Shown: positions 1 through 5,745, numbered from the stretch's first letter. The stretch: 12,594 nucleotides of DNA from Verrucomicrobiales bacterium (GCA_017991025.1 JAGNMT010000052.1:1-12594), one strand, 5' to 3'. Notes: generated by a model from the letters alone, not told the origin. Program-made: numbers and translations.

Positions 1-1
1 T

Positions 2-346
2 CACAAGAGCGCCGTCGGGCTTTCGGGCGGTCAGCAGCAGCGCCTCTGCATCGCCCGGGCCCTCGCCCTCGAGCCCGAAGTGATTCTCTTCGACGAACCG
101 TGCAGCGCTCTCGATCCCATCGCCTCCGGAGTTGTCGAGGATCTCATCCACTCCCTGCGGGGGAAAGTCACCGTCGTCATCGTCACCCACAACCTCGCCC
201 AGGCCCGTCGTATCGCCGATCAGGCCGCCGTCTTCTGGGTGAGGGAGGGAGCCGGAGCCCTCGTCGAACAGGGGGATGCCGGGCAAGTCTTCGCGTCGCC
301 TTCCGACCCCGACGCCGCCCTTTACCTGAGTGGCGCGCGCGGGTGA
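2..346 (+). CDS. pstB: Phosphate ABC transporter ATP-binding protein PstB, C-terminal part
   Basis: ATPase subunit that drives phosphate import through the PstSCAB transporter at the inner membrane. The gene runs in from outside the window; only the last 114 residues are present. The visible part opens just before the ABC signature LSGGQQQR, followed by LCIARALALEPEVILFDEPC (Walker B, with the catalytic Glu), the D-loop SALDP and the switch histidine in VTHN. The wording of signature and Walker B (LCIARAL, DEPCSALDPIAS) is typical of PstB rather than of ABC ATPases in general. The C-terminal tail ends in a normal way (GARG, stop at 344-346). Codon use is strongly G/C-ending, unlike the genes in the middle of the window. 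pstB is often followed by phoU; here the next gene is an unrelated KilA-N protein. Assignment to PstB is confident; a close paralogue cannot be excluded from a partial sequence. Confidence 0.88.
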   Translation, partial: HKSAVGLSGGQQQRLCIARALALEPEVILFDEPCSALDPIASGVVEDLIHSLRGKVTVVIVTHNLAQARRIADQAAVFWVREGAGALVEQGDAGQVFASPSDPDAALYLSGARG

Positions 347-383
347 TCGAGGAGGAAGGGGTCGTCCTACTGCCGCAATTGAC

Positions 384-440
384 CACGAATTTTCACGAAT
401 TTCGAAAGAGCGGGCTCTTCTTCATTCGTGAAAATTCGTG
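384..440. repeat. 57-nt inverted-repeat hairpin, dispersed-repeat type
   Basis: A perfect 17-bp inverted repeat, cacgaattttcacgaat at 384-400 and its reverse complement at 424-440, encloses a second perfect 6-bp stem (aagagc 406-411 / gctctt 414-419, loop gg). Each arm is itself made of two copies of a 'cacgaat'-like unit. A possible remnant of an outer arm (ttgaccac 379-386 / gtggtcaa 484-491) suggests that a longer palindrome was interrupted. I recall similar 'accacgaattttcacgaat' elements scattered between genes in Verrucomicrobiota and Planctomycetota. It lies 37 bp after the pstB stop and could also help end that transcript, although no T-tract follows. Confidence 0.8.
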
Positions 441-487
441 TTCATTTGACGCCTTTGGCATCCATCTCCGCTCCGCTTCGATTGTGG

Positions 488-586
488 TCAAAATCCAAAT
501 CCAACCACGTAGAGCGCGTCGTTCCCAAAGTCGCGCGGGGACAGGTCAGGAATTTCCAGGTGGCTGGCGTTCACGCAACGTGCCAT
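488..586 (-). CDS. Possible 32-residue micro-ORF
   Basis: Reading leftward from 586, an ATG is preceded by GGAG seven bases upstream, one of the few good Shine-Dalgarno matches in the window. It opens a 32-residue frame (starts MARCVNASHLEIPDLSPRDF, ends VVGFGF, stop at 488-490). The peptide has no recognised family, signal peptide or membrane segment. It lies divergently to the KilA-N gene, between it and the hairpin repeat. It may be a fragment of a longer decayed gene or a chance frame; the ribosome site and non-repetitive composition are the only support. Confidence 0.25.
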   Translation of the reverse strand: MARCVNASHLEIPDLSPRDFGNDALYVVGFGF

Positions 587-587
587 T

Positions 588-1472
588 GTGATGCTCCTGC
601 CTTCGCGTGGCATCAGGTTTGAGGCAAATGGGTGGTCAGATGAGCGAACGGAGACGCCGATTCCAGAGGAAGATCACGTGGAAGTCGGGAAATCGGATTG
701 CTTTCGGACTTTCGAATGGCGAACCTGTCCCCGATTTCATTTGGTGCGGAACTTCGATGGAGCGGGCGCGCTGATCGAGCAGTGGCTCAAGAATAAAGAC
801 ACCGTCCTGTTCCTCGGCGTCTGGGAACGTATCAACAACCCCGGTTTTAATTCCCTCGAATTCGAGGGAATTAGAAATGAGGCGGGCCGGAATAGCTTTT
901 TCATGTCGGCAAAAAAGTGGATCCAACTGACGGGAGCTATTGGACTGATCGCCAGTGCCGGACGTTACGGAGGCACCTACGCCCACAAGGATATTGCCTT
1001 CGAGTTCGGATCGTGGCTCAGCCCGGAATTCAAGCTCTACCTCATCACCGAATTCCAGCGGCTCAAGGACGACGAAAACGACCGGCTCAAACTCGGCTGG
1101 AACCTCCAACGCACCCTGGCCAAAATTAATTACCGCATCCTCACCGACGCCATCAAGGAGACGCTTCTCCCGCCCGCGATCACCAAAGCTCAGGCGAAGC
1201 TCGTCTATGCCAACGAAGCCGACCTGCTCAACGTCGCCCTCTTCGGCCGGACCGCGAAGCAATGGCGCGATGCCCATCCCGACGCCGATGGAAATATCCG
1301 CGATCACGCGCCGCTTGAGCAGCTTGTCGTCCTCACCAATCTCGAAAGCCTCAATGCCGTGCTCATCCGCCAGGGGCTGCCCCAGCCGGAACGCTTGCTC
1401 AAGCTGAACGAAATCGCCATCACCCAGATGCGCACTCTTCTTTCCGCCAATAACGTTAAACGCCTGAAGTGA
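588..1472 (+). CDS. KilA-N domain protein, N-terminal region atypical
   Basis: KilA-N is a DNA-binding-type domain found in phage and plasmid proteins and in island genes; the role of this subfamily is unknown. From about residue 54 (RNFDGAGALIEQWLKNKDTV) to the end, the protein reads like a normal member: LGVWERINN, EFEGIRNEAGRNSFF, SAGRYGGTYAHKDIAFEFGSWLSPEFKLYLI, then the C-terminal region NLQRTLAKINYRI..TDAIKE..LPP, YANEADLLNVALFG and LVVLTNLESLNAVLIRQGLPQPER. Family members usually begin with a short beta-strand region ending in a 'DYISLTD-M' motif directly before this point. That motif is absent, and residues 1-53 match nothing I recognise, so the conserved gene body starts near 747. 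The 5' end therefore looks replaced or deleted, and no Shine-Dalgarno sequence precedes ATG 588. The conserved part has no stops and ends normally, so a shortened product is possible. An IS or phage remnant is the likely source. Confidence 0.8.
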   Translation: MMLLPSRGIRFEANGWSDERTETPIPEEDHVEVGKSDCFRTFEWRTCPRFHLVRNFDGAGALIEQWLKNKDTVLFLGVWERINNPGFNSLEFEGIRNEAGRNSFFMSAKKWIQLTGAIGLIASAGRYGGTYAHKDIAFEFGSWLSPEFKLYLITEFQRLKDDENDRLKLGWNLQRTLAKINYRILTDAIKETLLPPAITKAQAKLVYANEADLLNVALFGRTAKQWRDAHPDADGNIRDHAPLEQLVVLTNLESLNAVLIRQGLPQPERLLKLNEIAITQMRTLLSANNVKRLK

Positions 1473-1536
1473 GGTTCACCTCCACGATCACTTCCGATTC
1501 CATTCGCATTTGAAATTCGAACTTCGAAGCGAGGCG

Positions 1537-1595
1537 CGGCCCGGATTTCCCGCCGGGCTGTATGAGAACATACTGTCCAAAAAAAATCCGGGCCG
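1537..1595. repeat. Two-tier inverted repeat (12-bp outer stem, 5-bp inner hairpin)
   Basis: Perfect 12-bp arms cggcccggattt (1537-1548) and aaatccgggccg (1584-1595) enclose a second perfect hairpin GTATG-AGAA-CATAC (1560-1573). A run of eight A residues precedes the right arm. It lies 65 bp after the KilA-N stop. It lacks a trailing T-tract on the plus strand, so it is not a standard terminator. It could be a structured RNA, a dispersed palindromic repeat or an end remnant of a small mobile element. Confidence 0.6.
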
Positions 1596-1903
1596 GAACG
1601 ACGCGGGGGCGGTCCGCGACAAGTCGCAGCAGAAGGGGGATGAGAAATGCGGGTTAAGGCGGGGGAGTCGGTTCATCACGCCGGCGATGTCGATTCGATT
1701 CGGGGCCTTTTTCGGGCAGTCGGCCGAGTTCTGGCATGGCATCCAGGTCGAGTGTGACTTTCGTGCTCTGAAGGGCGAACGGAAAAGGCTCACGGCCGGA
1801 ATCCGGTCGGCTTCGGAGTTGGTGAAAGGGGAGTGAGGAAAGCGGGCGGAATTTTGCGGGAGGAGGCGGCTGGCTGTCCTTCGGCATTTGCCCGGCAGAC
1901 TTC

Positions 1904-1917
1904 GAGCGCTTACGCTC
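1904..1917 (+). promoter_or_regulatory. Hairpin GAGCG-CTTA-CGCTC just before the antitoxin start
   Basis: A 5-bp perfect stem with a four-base loop ends four bases before ATG 1922, where a ribosome-binding site would be expected. Antitoxin genes often have an operator palindrome at this place, so this may be an autoregulation site. It is short and could be chance. Confidence 0.3.
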
Positions 1918-1921
1918 ATCG

Positions 1922-2182
1922 ATGTCATTGATCATCGAAATCCCGGAAGACATTGCCGTTGAACTTGAAAGTGATGCAACAGAACGTATCCGGCAGGCTC
2001 GTGAATTGATTTCCCTTGAGCTCTATCGCGAGGGCAGGATCAGTCTCCGCACCATGGGACGTCTCGCTGGTGCCGGTTCAGACTACTGGAGCGCCGACGC
2101 TTTTCGGGCACGCTACCATATGCCTGTCAGCGCCTATCCGCAGGATGAAGCCGATGATCTTTCGGCATTTTCCGGGAAATGA
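1922..2182 (+). CDS. UPF0175 family antitoxin-like protein
   Basis: 86 residues, a normal length for UPF0175. These proteins are predicted DNA-binding antitoxins that usually precede a PIN-domain (DUF3368-type) RNase toxin. The N-terminus MSLIIEIPEDIAVELE is the typical opening strand and helix. ATERIRQARELISLELYREGRISLRTMGRLAGAGSDYWSADAFRARYHMP gives the EL-YREGRIS...GRLAG...DAF helix-turn-helix-like core. The C-terminal tail (SAYPQDEADDLSAFSGK) is acidic and suited to toxin contact. The stop overlaps the start of the following toxin frame (ATGA at 2179-2182), the usual arrangement for translational coupling. That toxin is broken, so this antitoxin is probably an orphan. No clear Shine-Dalgarno is present; a small hairpin sits where one would be. 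Confidence 0.8.
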   Translation: MSLIIEIPEDIAVELESDATERIRQARELISLELYREGRISLRTMGRLAGAGSDYWSADAFRARYHMPVSAYPQDEADDLSAFSGK

Positions 2183-2343
2183 ACCTGGTCGTCGGCGATA
2201 CCGGTCCGATCCATGATTTGATTCAGATTGAAGCCATTGCATTCCGCCAGCGACGGGCTCTGGAGAATTCGACGATTCCGCCGATAGTTCATAGATCGAA
2301 GGCTCTGATCCATGACCGACAACGAGTTTTCGAGTGCAATTGA
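2179..2343 (+). pseudogene. PIN-domain toxin (DUF3368-type) remnant
   Basis: The start codon overlaps the UPF0175 stop as ATGA. The first 20 residues, MNLVVGDTGPIHDLIQIEAI, are a good match to the opening of PIN toxins: first beta strand, the catalytic Asp at position 7 (V-x-D-T-x-P) and the start of helix 1. From about residue 21 (nucleotide 2239) the sequence departs from the family (AFRQRRALENSTIPP) and stops at residue 54; PIN toxins of this type are usually about 150 residues. The remaining conserved acidic residues are absent. The gene is therefore truncated, probably by a deletion or insertion whose left edge lies near 2239. What follows to 2395 resembles nothing I know. Confidence 0.72.
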
Positions 2344-2395
2344 ATGATTCCTCATCTTTTCATCCTTTTCATCATCCGACTTCTGCCGTATTCTC

Positions 2396-3181
2396 ATGAG
2401 TCATGAGCAAACCGACCCGGCCGATCAAACCTCTTGTCTCCGCAGAGATGATGGAGAAGATCGTATCCTCGCGGCGCTCGATTTCCTCCGAGGAGGCCCT
2501 GAAGGAGATGGCCCGTCATCTGGGCAAGCCACTCTTGCCCGCCAGAAAGCTCGTCTTAAAGAATGGGCGGAAAGTCTGGATTTCCTCCTAAGCCCGGAGG
2601 CTATTCTTCCTCAGCTCAAACGAGGAGGGCAGGAGCACGACGTTTTCGCCGAAAGGGAACGGTTCTTCAAGGTCACGCGCAGCGGAGTTTTCGGGCTAAC
2701 ACCGGGAATCGAACTGGCGCTCGTCCCTGCAGATCAGGATGCCCGTCGTTTTCATCTCTGGGAAGCTTCTCCCTGGCAATATCTGGAGCGTCTGCGTCTC
2801 CAGAACCTGATCACTCCCGGACTCAACCGGCTTGAGGGCATCATTATTCAAGACGACGACCTGGCCATCTGTATCTCTCAGCCGCGTTTGGAAATCGTCG
2901 CGGTGACACAACGCGAAATTGATAGCTGGTTTGTTAGCCAGGGATTTCAGATCGTGACCACCGCAGCCTATTACCGCGAAGAGGACAATCTCGGCGTTTT
3001 TGACGCTCACGACAAGAATGTGGTCTGTTCCCCCATCGACTCCGGGACCCTCATTCCTTTCGACGTCATCCCAGTCCAGCCCGATGGCGGCTTTCTCGAA
3101 TTTATCCGGGAGACCCTTGTTCGCGGCGATTCCGTCTCTGTTGAGAGAACCACCCGAACAAAGACCCGTGCGAGCGACTGA
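2396..3181 (+). CDS. Protein resembling polyvalent-protein kinase domains, 5' end possibly frameshifted
   Basis: The frame encodes 261 residues. From about residue 52 (ARLKEWAESLDFLL) it reads like the small kinase-like proteins related to the 'kinase of polyvalent proteins' family known from phages and islands: GGQEHDVF near 78, KVTR with a possible ATP-contacting Lys at 92, YLERLRLQN, EIDSWFVSQGFQIV, AAYYREEDNLGVFDAHDKNVV (Asp203, Asn208, resembling a catalytic loop) and LIPFDVIPV (Asp223, metal-binding-like). Whether it is an active kinase is unknown. The first 50 codons read poorly in this frame, with mixed third positions. A second frame from ATG 2403 has strongly G/C-ending codons and a natural-looking protein up to about 2560. 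This suggests a real start at 2403 and a -1 shift between about 2520 and 2590. The C-terminal tail is basic and ordinary. No Shine-Dalgarno precedes either ATG. Confidence 0.62.
   Translation: MSHEQTDPADQTSCLRRDDGEDRILAALDFLRGGPEGDGPSSGQATLARQKARLKEWAESLDFLLSPEAILPQLKRGGQEHDVFAERERFFKVTRSGVFGLTPGIELALVPADQDARRFHLWEASPWQYLERLRLQNLITPGLNRLEGIIIQDDDLAICISQPRLEIVAVTQREIDSWFVSQGFQIVTTAAYYREEDNLGVFDAHDKNVVCSPIDSGTLIPFDVIPVQPDGGFLEFIRETLVRGDSVSVERTTRTKTRASD
2403..2591 (+). CDS. Alternative 5' frame of the kinase-like gene, or small separate ORF
   Basis: 62 residues starting at the second ATG of ATGAGTCATG. The product begins MSKPTRPIKPLVSAEMMEKI and continues with a helical SSEEALKEMARHLGKPLLPARK. 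It ends at 2589-2591 inside the kinase-like frame. Codons are clearly G/C-ending, better than the overlapping frame across the same bases. The likely meaning is that this is the true N-terminus of the kinase-like gene and that a one-base indel separates the parts. A small independent overlapping gene is less likely. Confidence 0.4.
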   Translation: MSKPTRPIKPLVSAEMMEKIVSSRRSISSEEALKEMARHLGKPLLPARKLVLKNGRKVWISS

Positions 3182-3215
3182 TCATCGATTCTTCTCAACG
3201 CAGACCATCGGTCAG

Positions 3216-3257
3216 CTTTTCAGGGGTTCAGGGTTTCAGCCTTTCAACTTGAAACCC
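3216..3257. repeat. TTCA/TTGAA-rich degenerate tract
   Basis: Degenerate repetition of short TTTCA/GGTTTCA units ends in tttcaacttgaaacc. The same style of tract occurs near 1508-1528 and at 5913-5946. It lies after the kinase-like gene and before the VWA stump. Such tracts are common as intergenic filler in some PVC genomes. Confidence 0.45.
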
Positions 3258-3299
3258 CATCTCCCGTGGTTGTCCCACCTCCTGTGCGATATTGGGCGC

Positions 3300-3425
3300 A
3301 TGAGCAAACAAAAGACCGGGAAGGCCAAACCCAACGCCACCGAGATCGCCTTTGTTCTGGACCGCCCGGGGTCGAGGAGGAACGCGATCGGGAAGATTTT
3401 GCCGGAGGAGGAGGGGAGGGAGTGA
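3300..3425 (+). pseudogene. Truncated von Willebrand factor A domain protein
   Basis: A 41-residue frame starts MSKQKTGKAKPNATEIAFVL and continues DRPGSRRNAIGK. The segment TEIAFVLDRPGS closely resembles the first strand and MIDAS motif of VWA proteins (normally V-L-D-R-S-G-S-M). The first MIDAS Ser is replaced by Pro, the Met is lost, and the rest of the roughly 200-residue domain is missing. The tail (KILPEEEGRE, stop 3423-3425) does not belong to a VWA start and overlaps the GATTTTGC/GGAGGAGG motif also found at 1849 and 5993. It looks like a 5' stump fused to a repeat or to the 3' end of the same gene after an internal deletion. Confidence 0.5.
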
Positions 3426-3428
3426 GGG
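3395..3428. repeat. Copy of the GATTTTGC / GGAGGAGG / GTGAGGG motif
   Basis: This stretch reads gattttgccggaggagga followed by ggggagggagtgaggg. A near-identical stretch lies at 5993-6023 and a shorter one at about 1849-1868. Similarity to the 5993 copy also extends about 10 bases upstream (gcgatcggga against ccgatgggg). In one frame both longer copies end as IL-P/R-EEEG-x-stop, so the motif may derive from the 3' end of a repeated gene. Confidence 0.5.
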
Positions 3429-3645
3429 CAATTGACGATAGCGCCTTACATCCCGGGAAACTGCGCCCATCTGCGGAAGTGAAACGTGTCGGTGAAAATC
3501 TGCATTGAAAACTCCCTTCCCACACGCTGCCGTCTGTGGGCGGCTGGCCCCTCTCTTGATTGCCGGTATTTCGTCTCCGTGAACATTGCATCGCAGCGTG
3601 AACCGGATAGAGTTCTTGCCGGCTCTTTGAAAAGGGTCTAAAATA
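3426..3645. other. 220-bp spacer
   Basis: No gene is supported. It contains a 6-bp stem CCCACA (3519-3524) / TGTGGG (3535-3540) of doubtful meaning. At its right end is a promoter-like pair directly before the next small gene. Confidence 0.4.
3616..3644 (+). promoter_or_regulatory. Sigma-70-like promoter for the small gene at 3646/3653
   Basis: TTGCCG at 3616-3621 (four of six -35 consensus bases) and TAAAAT at 3639-3644 (five of six -10 bases) are separated by exactly 17 bp. A transcript from here would start at about 3651, almost on ATG 3653. It would exclude ATG 3646, giving a leaderless message beginning at or just before the second ATG. This favours 3653 as the start. Confidence 0.45.
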
Positions 3646-3888
3646 ATGTCCGATGAACGTCACAGCGCAGAAGATCCGCGAGTCTCGCTTGAGACACACG
3701 TTGAAGAGCTACGAAGCCGCTGTGAAGCAGTTTCTCGCCTTCAAGGCGGTTCTACCTATCTCTACGAGGAAGTCGGAATCTTCCTCGATTACGTCCGTGA
3801 AAGCGGCCTCTTCCTCGAAACCTCACCGGAGGAACTGAGCCGTTCGCCCGACGACGAGGGCAACGAGCATCAGGTGTGGTTGTCCTAA
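3646..3888 (+). CDS. Small unknown protein with conflicting reading frames
   Basis: The 80-residue frame ends GGSTYLYEEVGIFLDYVRES, then GLFLETSPEELSRSPDDEGN and a VWLS terminus. Its second half (from about residue 35) looks coding: G/C-ending codons and an amphipathic, acidic sequence. Its first half does not. Across those same bases the frame from ATG 3653 (MNVTAQKIRESRLRHTLKSY, EAAVKQFLAFKA) is strongly G/C-ending and helical, but it runs into Ser-rich nonsense after about residue 33 and stops at 3838. The simplest reading is one gene starting at 3653 with a -1 shift near 3740-3760 into this frame, about 78 residues in all. I do not recognise the family. The placement of helix-rich basic N-terminus and acidic C-terminus would suit an antitoxin, but that is speculation. 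Confidence 0.45.
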   Translation: MSDERHSAEDPRVSLETHVEELRSRCEAVSRLQGGSTYLYEEVGIFLDYVRESGLFLETSPEELSRSPDDEGNEHQVWLS

Positions 3889-4028
3889 TCTCGCGGGAGT
3901 TTTGGAATCACTCCGGATGCCGTGCCCGGTTAGAATATCTCGTCTCACATTCGAAAGACGGTCAGTGAAAGTGTCCGGGAAACATTGTCACTCTATCAAA
4001 GTCCTTTTCCGGCTCCTGTGATCAGTGT

Positions 4029-4670
4029 TCAGAGCGAGTAATTCAGCTTGTCATTCCCGTCGACCGTGACGGCTCCGGATTGGCGGAGCGATTCGAATGC
4101 GCGAAGCGCTTCGGCCTCAGTAGATTTACCCAGGTGGGACTTCAGGAAATTCAACAGGGTCTTTTTACTTTTCGGACGATTTTGACTCACTTTTTTGAGT
4201 TGTTCCCGCAGGGAATGGGCCCGGTCTTCGACGCGTCTAGTTTTTGGCGCGTCGGCGGAATCAGGTGTTTTGGCCGGAGAGGAAATGGCGAGGCTGGAGA
4301 AATCGTTGTGCCTTTGAGCGCGGATCTTCGCGTTATGCAGATGGGTGATCAATCCATCGAATCCTTTGTCTTTGGAGATCACGTGGAAGAACGCAGAGGG
4401 GTTAGCGGCGGCCTTCTGCCCCACCTCGTAGGCAAGAACAAAATCGAGGGCGTTTTTGCCGGTTTTTGTCAGGCGTATCAGCTTTGTTTTTGTCGGATGA
4501 CTGATCAGCTTCTCAACGAGATCGGCATCCAGCTTTTTCTGGTTAGCCCCGAGAATCACGGTCAAATGCACTGATTTCGATCGGAGAATCGAGACGTCGA
4601 TTTGAGTTACATTCTCAACATCCACGAAGACGAAGTGTATTTGTGTCGGGGTTCCGTGATGGGCGGACAT
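4029..4670 (-). CDS. PIN-like (PIN7/NYN-type) nuclease-fold protein
   Basis: 213 residues from ATG 4670. An upstream ATG at 4784 would add 38 basic residues overlapping the preceding gene by 62 bp, and was not chosen. Residues 11-128 form a PIN-like domain of the kind annotated 'PIN-like domain' in bacterial islands: IHFVFVDVENV with acidic residues Asp17 and Glu19, NALDFVLAYEVG with Asp76, and FFHVISKDKGFDGLITHL with Asp101 and Asp105. These acidic residues are placed as expected for a metal-dependent RNase site. Residues 130-170 are a Lys/Pro/Ser-rich linker. Residues 171-213 (LLNFLKSHLGKSTEAEALRAFESL..GAVTVDGNDKLNYSL) look like a small winged-helix-type or RNA-binding tail also seen in this family. 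It lies 52 bp after the NERD gene on the same strand and is probably cotranscribed with it. Substrate is unknown; RNA cleavage is inferred from the fold. Confidence 0.78.
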   Translation of the reverse strand: MSAHHGTPTQIHFVFVDVENVTQIDVSILRSKSVHLTVILGANQKKLDADLVEKLISHPTKTKLIRLTKTGKNALDFVLAYEVGQKAAANPSAFFHVISKDKGFDGLITHLHNAKIRAQRHNDFSSLAISSPAKTPDSADAPKTRRVEDRAHSLREQLKKVSQNRPKSKKTLLNFLKSHLGKSTEAEALRAFESLRQSGAVTVDGNDKLNYSL

Positions 4671-4722
4671 CTCTTGGTTCGTGAAAAATGGTGAACTCTT
4701 CTTCCGGCGGAATGGCAGCAAC

Positions 4723-5682
4723 TCAAGTCTTTGCCATGGCGGCTTCAGGCTTCGACGTGCTTCCGGCCGCAGTGACACGTGCAATCTTCTTTGCCTGACG
4801 ATACCCGGCTTTTGGCTTGAAACTCTCCAGTTCGATCATGCAGGCGGTTTCCAACTGATGCTGCAGGATTTTCCACGTCTTCTCCTCGAGGGGGCGGGAC
4901 TCAAAATCGAGCAGTGAAGCAATTTCCCTGGGATTGTTGACACGAATTTCGCCCTTTCCAGTTCGTTCGACCCACCAGCCGGGGAAAGTCACAACTGCGA
5001 GGATTGGGATCGATTCTCCACCGGTCCACGCCCTTGTTTTCCGGAGGAGCCATTCCCGGTTCCAGATCGTTTGCTCCAGCGAATCGGTGTCGTAACATCC
5101 GTCCGGAAACTGGATGCGTTTTCCATCATACTTGAGTTTCCATTTCTCACCGGTGACGTCCCGCTTCTTCCGCCGGGCCTTGGTTTCCACGAGGATCACC
5201 CCGCAACGCGTCAGGATGAGATGATCGATGTTGCGGCTGTGTCCGTTTTCCTTAATTTCCAAGTCGTGAAAGACCGCTATATGATCGCCGTGGAGAGTGT
5301 CGAGAATTCCCCCGACAGCCTGTTCGCCGCGCAGTCCGAGCCAATAGTTGGGCAGGGGCCGGAAGGATTTCCACAATCGATGAAGAAAGCTTGAGGAAGA
5401 GATCGTTCCGACAATGAGGTAACCCCAAAGGCCCTTTCCTTCTCCGACGATGAACAGTATCGAGGGGATAAATGCGGTGAATACCGTGAGTAACAGCCAA
5501 AATAAAACGTCGTCCCATTGATCATCCGCTCGCTGCTGCAAGCTGTATCCGGCCGGTCGACGCATCGATGTAAACGGGCGATCCGCCGCCTCCCGCTCCT
5601 TCAGCACCGTTCTCCCGAGAAAGAAAAGAACGAGAAAAGGCAGACCGGGGAAAAGGAGACAGATCCAGAGATGCGACGTCAT
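4723..5682 (-). CDS. Membrane-anchored NERD domain protein
   Basis: 319 residues. Three hydrophobic stretches at about 5-25, 59-80 and 85-100 predict an anchor in the inner membrane, with residues 101-319 in the cytoplasm. Residues 113-235 are a nuclease-related NERD domain: GLRGEQAVGGIL (Glu120), VFHDLEI, NIDHLILTRCGVILVETKA (Asp153, Glu166, Lys168) and GEKWKLKYDGKRI. The Asp...Glu-x-Lys arrangement is that of the restriction-endonuclease-like fold, so the catalytic residues appear kept. The end of the protein (about 255-319) is basic with an Ala/Ser/Lys tail. It is the first gene of a two-gene minus-strand unit with the PIN-like gene. A TATAAT lies 58 bp upstream. NERD proteins occur alone or joined to kinases and helicases; here it is a stand-alone membrane version. 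DNA as substrate is a family inference. Confidence 0.85.
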   Translation of the reverse strand: MTSHLWICLLFPGLPFLVLFFLGRTVLKEREAADRPFTSMRRPAGYSLQQRADDQWDDVLFWLLLTVFTAFIPSILFIVGEGKGLWGYLIVGTISSSSFLHRLWKSFRPLPNYWLGLRGEQAVGGILDTLHGDHIAVFHDLEIKENGHSRNIDHLILTRCGVILVETKARRKKRDVTGEKWKLKYDGKRIQFPDGCYDTDSLEQTIWNREWLLRKTRAWTGGESIPILAVVTFPGWWVERTGKGEIRVNNPREIASLLDFESRPLEEKTWKILQHQLETACMIELESFKPKAGYRQAKKIARVTAAGSTSKPEAAMAKT

Positions 5683-5739
5683 TTGTTGATCGGAGAATCT
5701 ACTCTGGATGGATGATGGCCGCTAGTTTTAATTATGGTA

Positions 5740-5745
5740 ATTATA
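5740..5745 (-). promoter_or_regulatory. Possible -10 box (TATAAT) for the NERD/PIN-like unit
   Basis: A perfect TATAAT on the minus strand, 58 bp upstream of ATG 5682, lies in an A/T-rich stretch with two palindromic TAATTA boxes (5729-5734 and 5738-5743) that could bind a regulator. No good -35 hexamer was found at 16-18 bp, so the call is weak. Confidence 0.3.

Larger units (their letters stand above)
1473..1921. other. 449-bp spacer without a supported gene
   Basis: Both strands carry open frames here, but they are rich in Ser/Pro/Arg or low in complexity and resemble no family. What I can support is a TTGAA-type tract at about 1508-1528, the hairpin at 1537-1595, a copy of the GATTTTGC/GGAGGAGG motif near 1849-1868, and a small hairpin just before the UPF0175 start. 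Confidence 0.5.

Noticed and set aside
636..1307. Long open frame on the minus strand opposite the KilA-N gene
   Set aside because: Mirror of a well-conserved coding frame; its product resembles no family and is an antisense shadow.
1488..1928. 146-residue minus-strand frame in the spacer
   Set aside because: Ser/Pro/Arg-rich, passes through two repeats and a hairpin, no domain; probably chance.
2134..2397. 87-residue minus-strand frame over the toxin remnant
   Set aside because: No family resemblance, overlaps the antitoxin 3' end; kept only as a sign of rearranged DNA.
3519..3540. CCCACA/TGTGGG stem as a terminator
   Set aside because: Only six base pairs with a ten-base loop and no T-tract.
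4080..4574. 164-residue plus-strand frame
   Set aside because: Lies wholly opposite the PIN-like gene, whose motifs are convincing.
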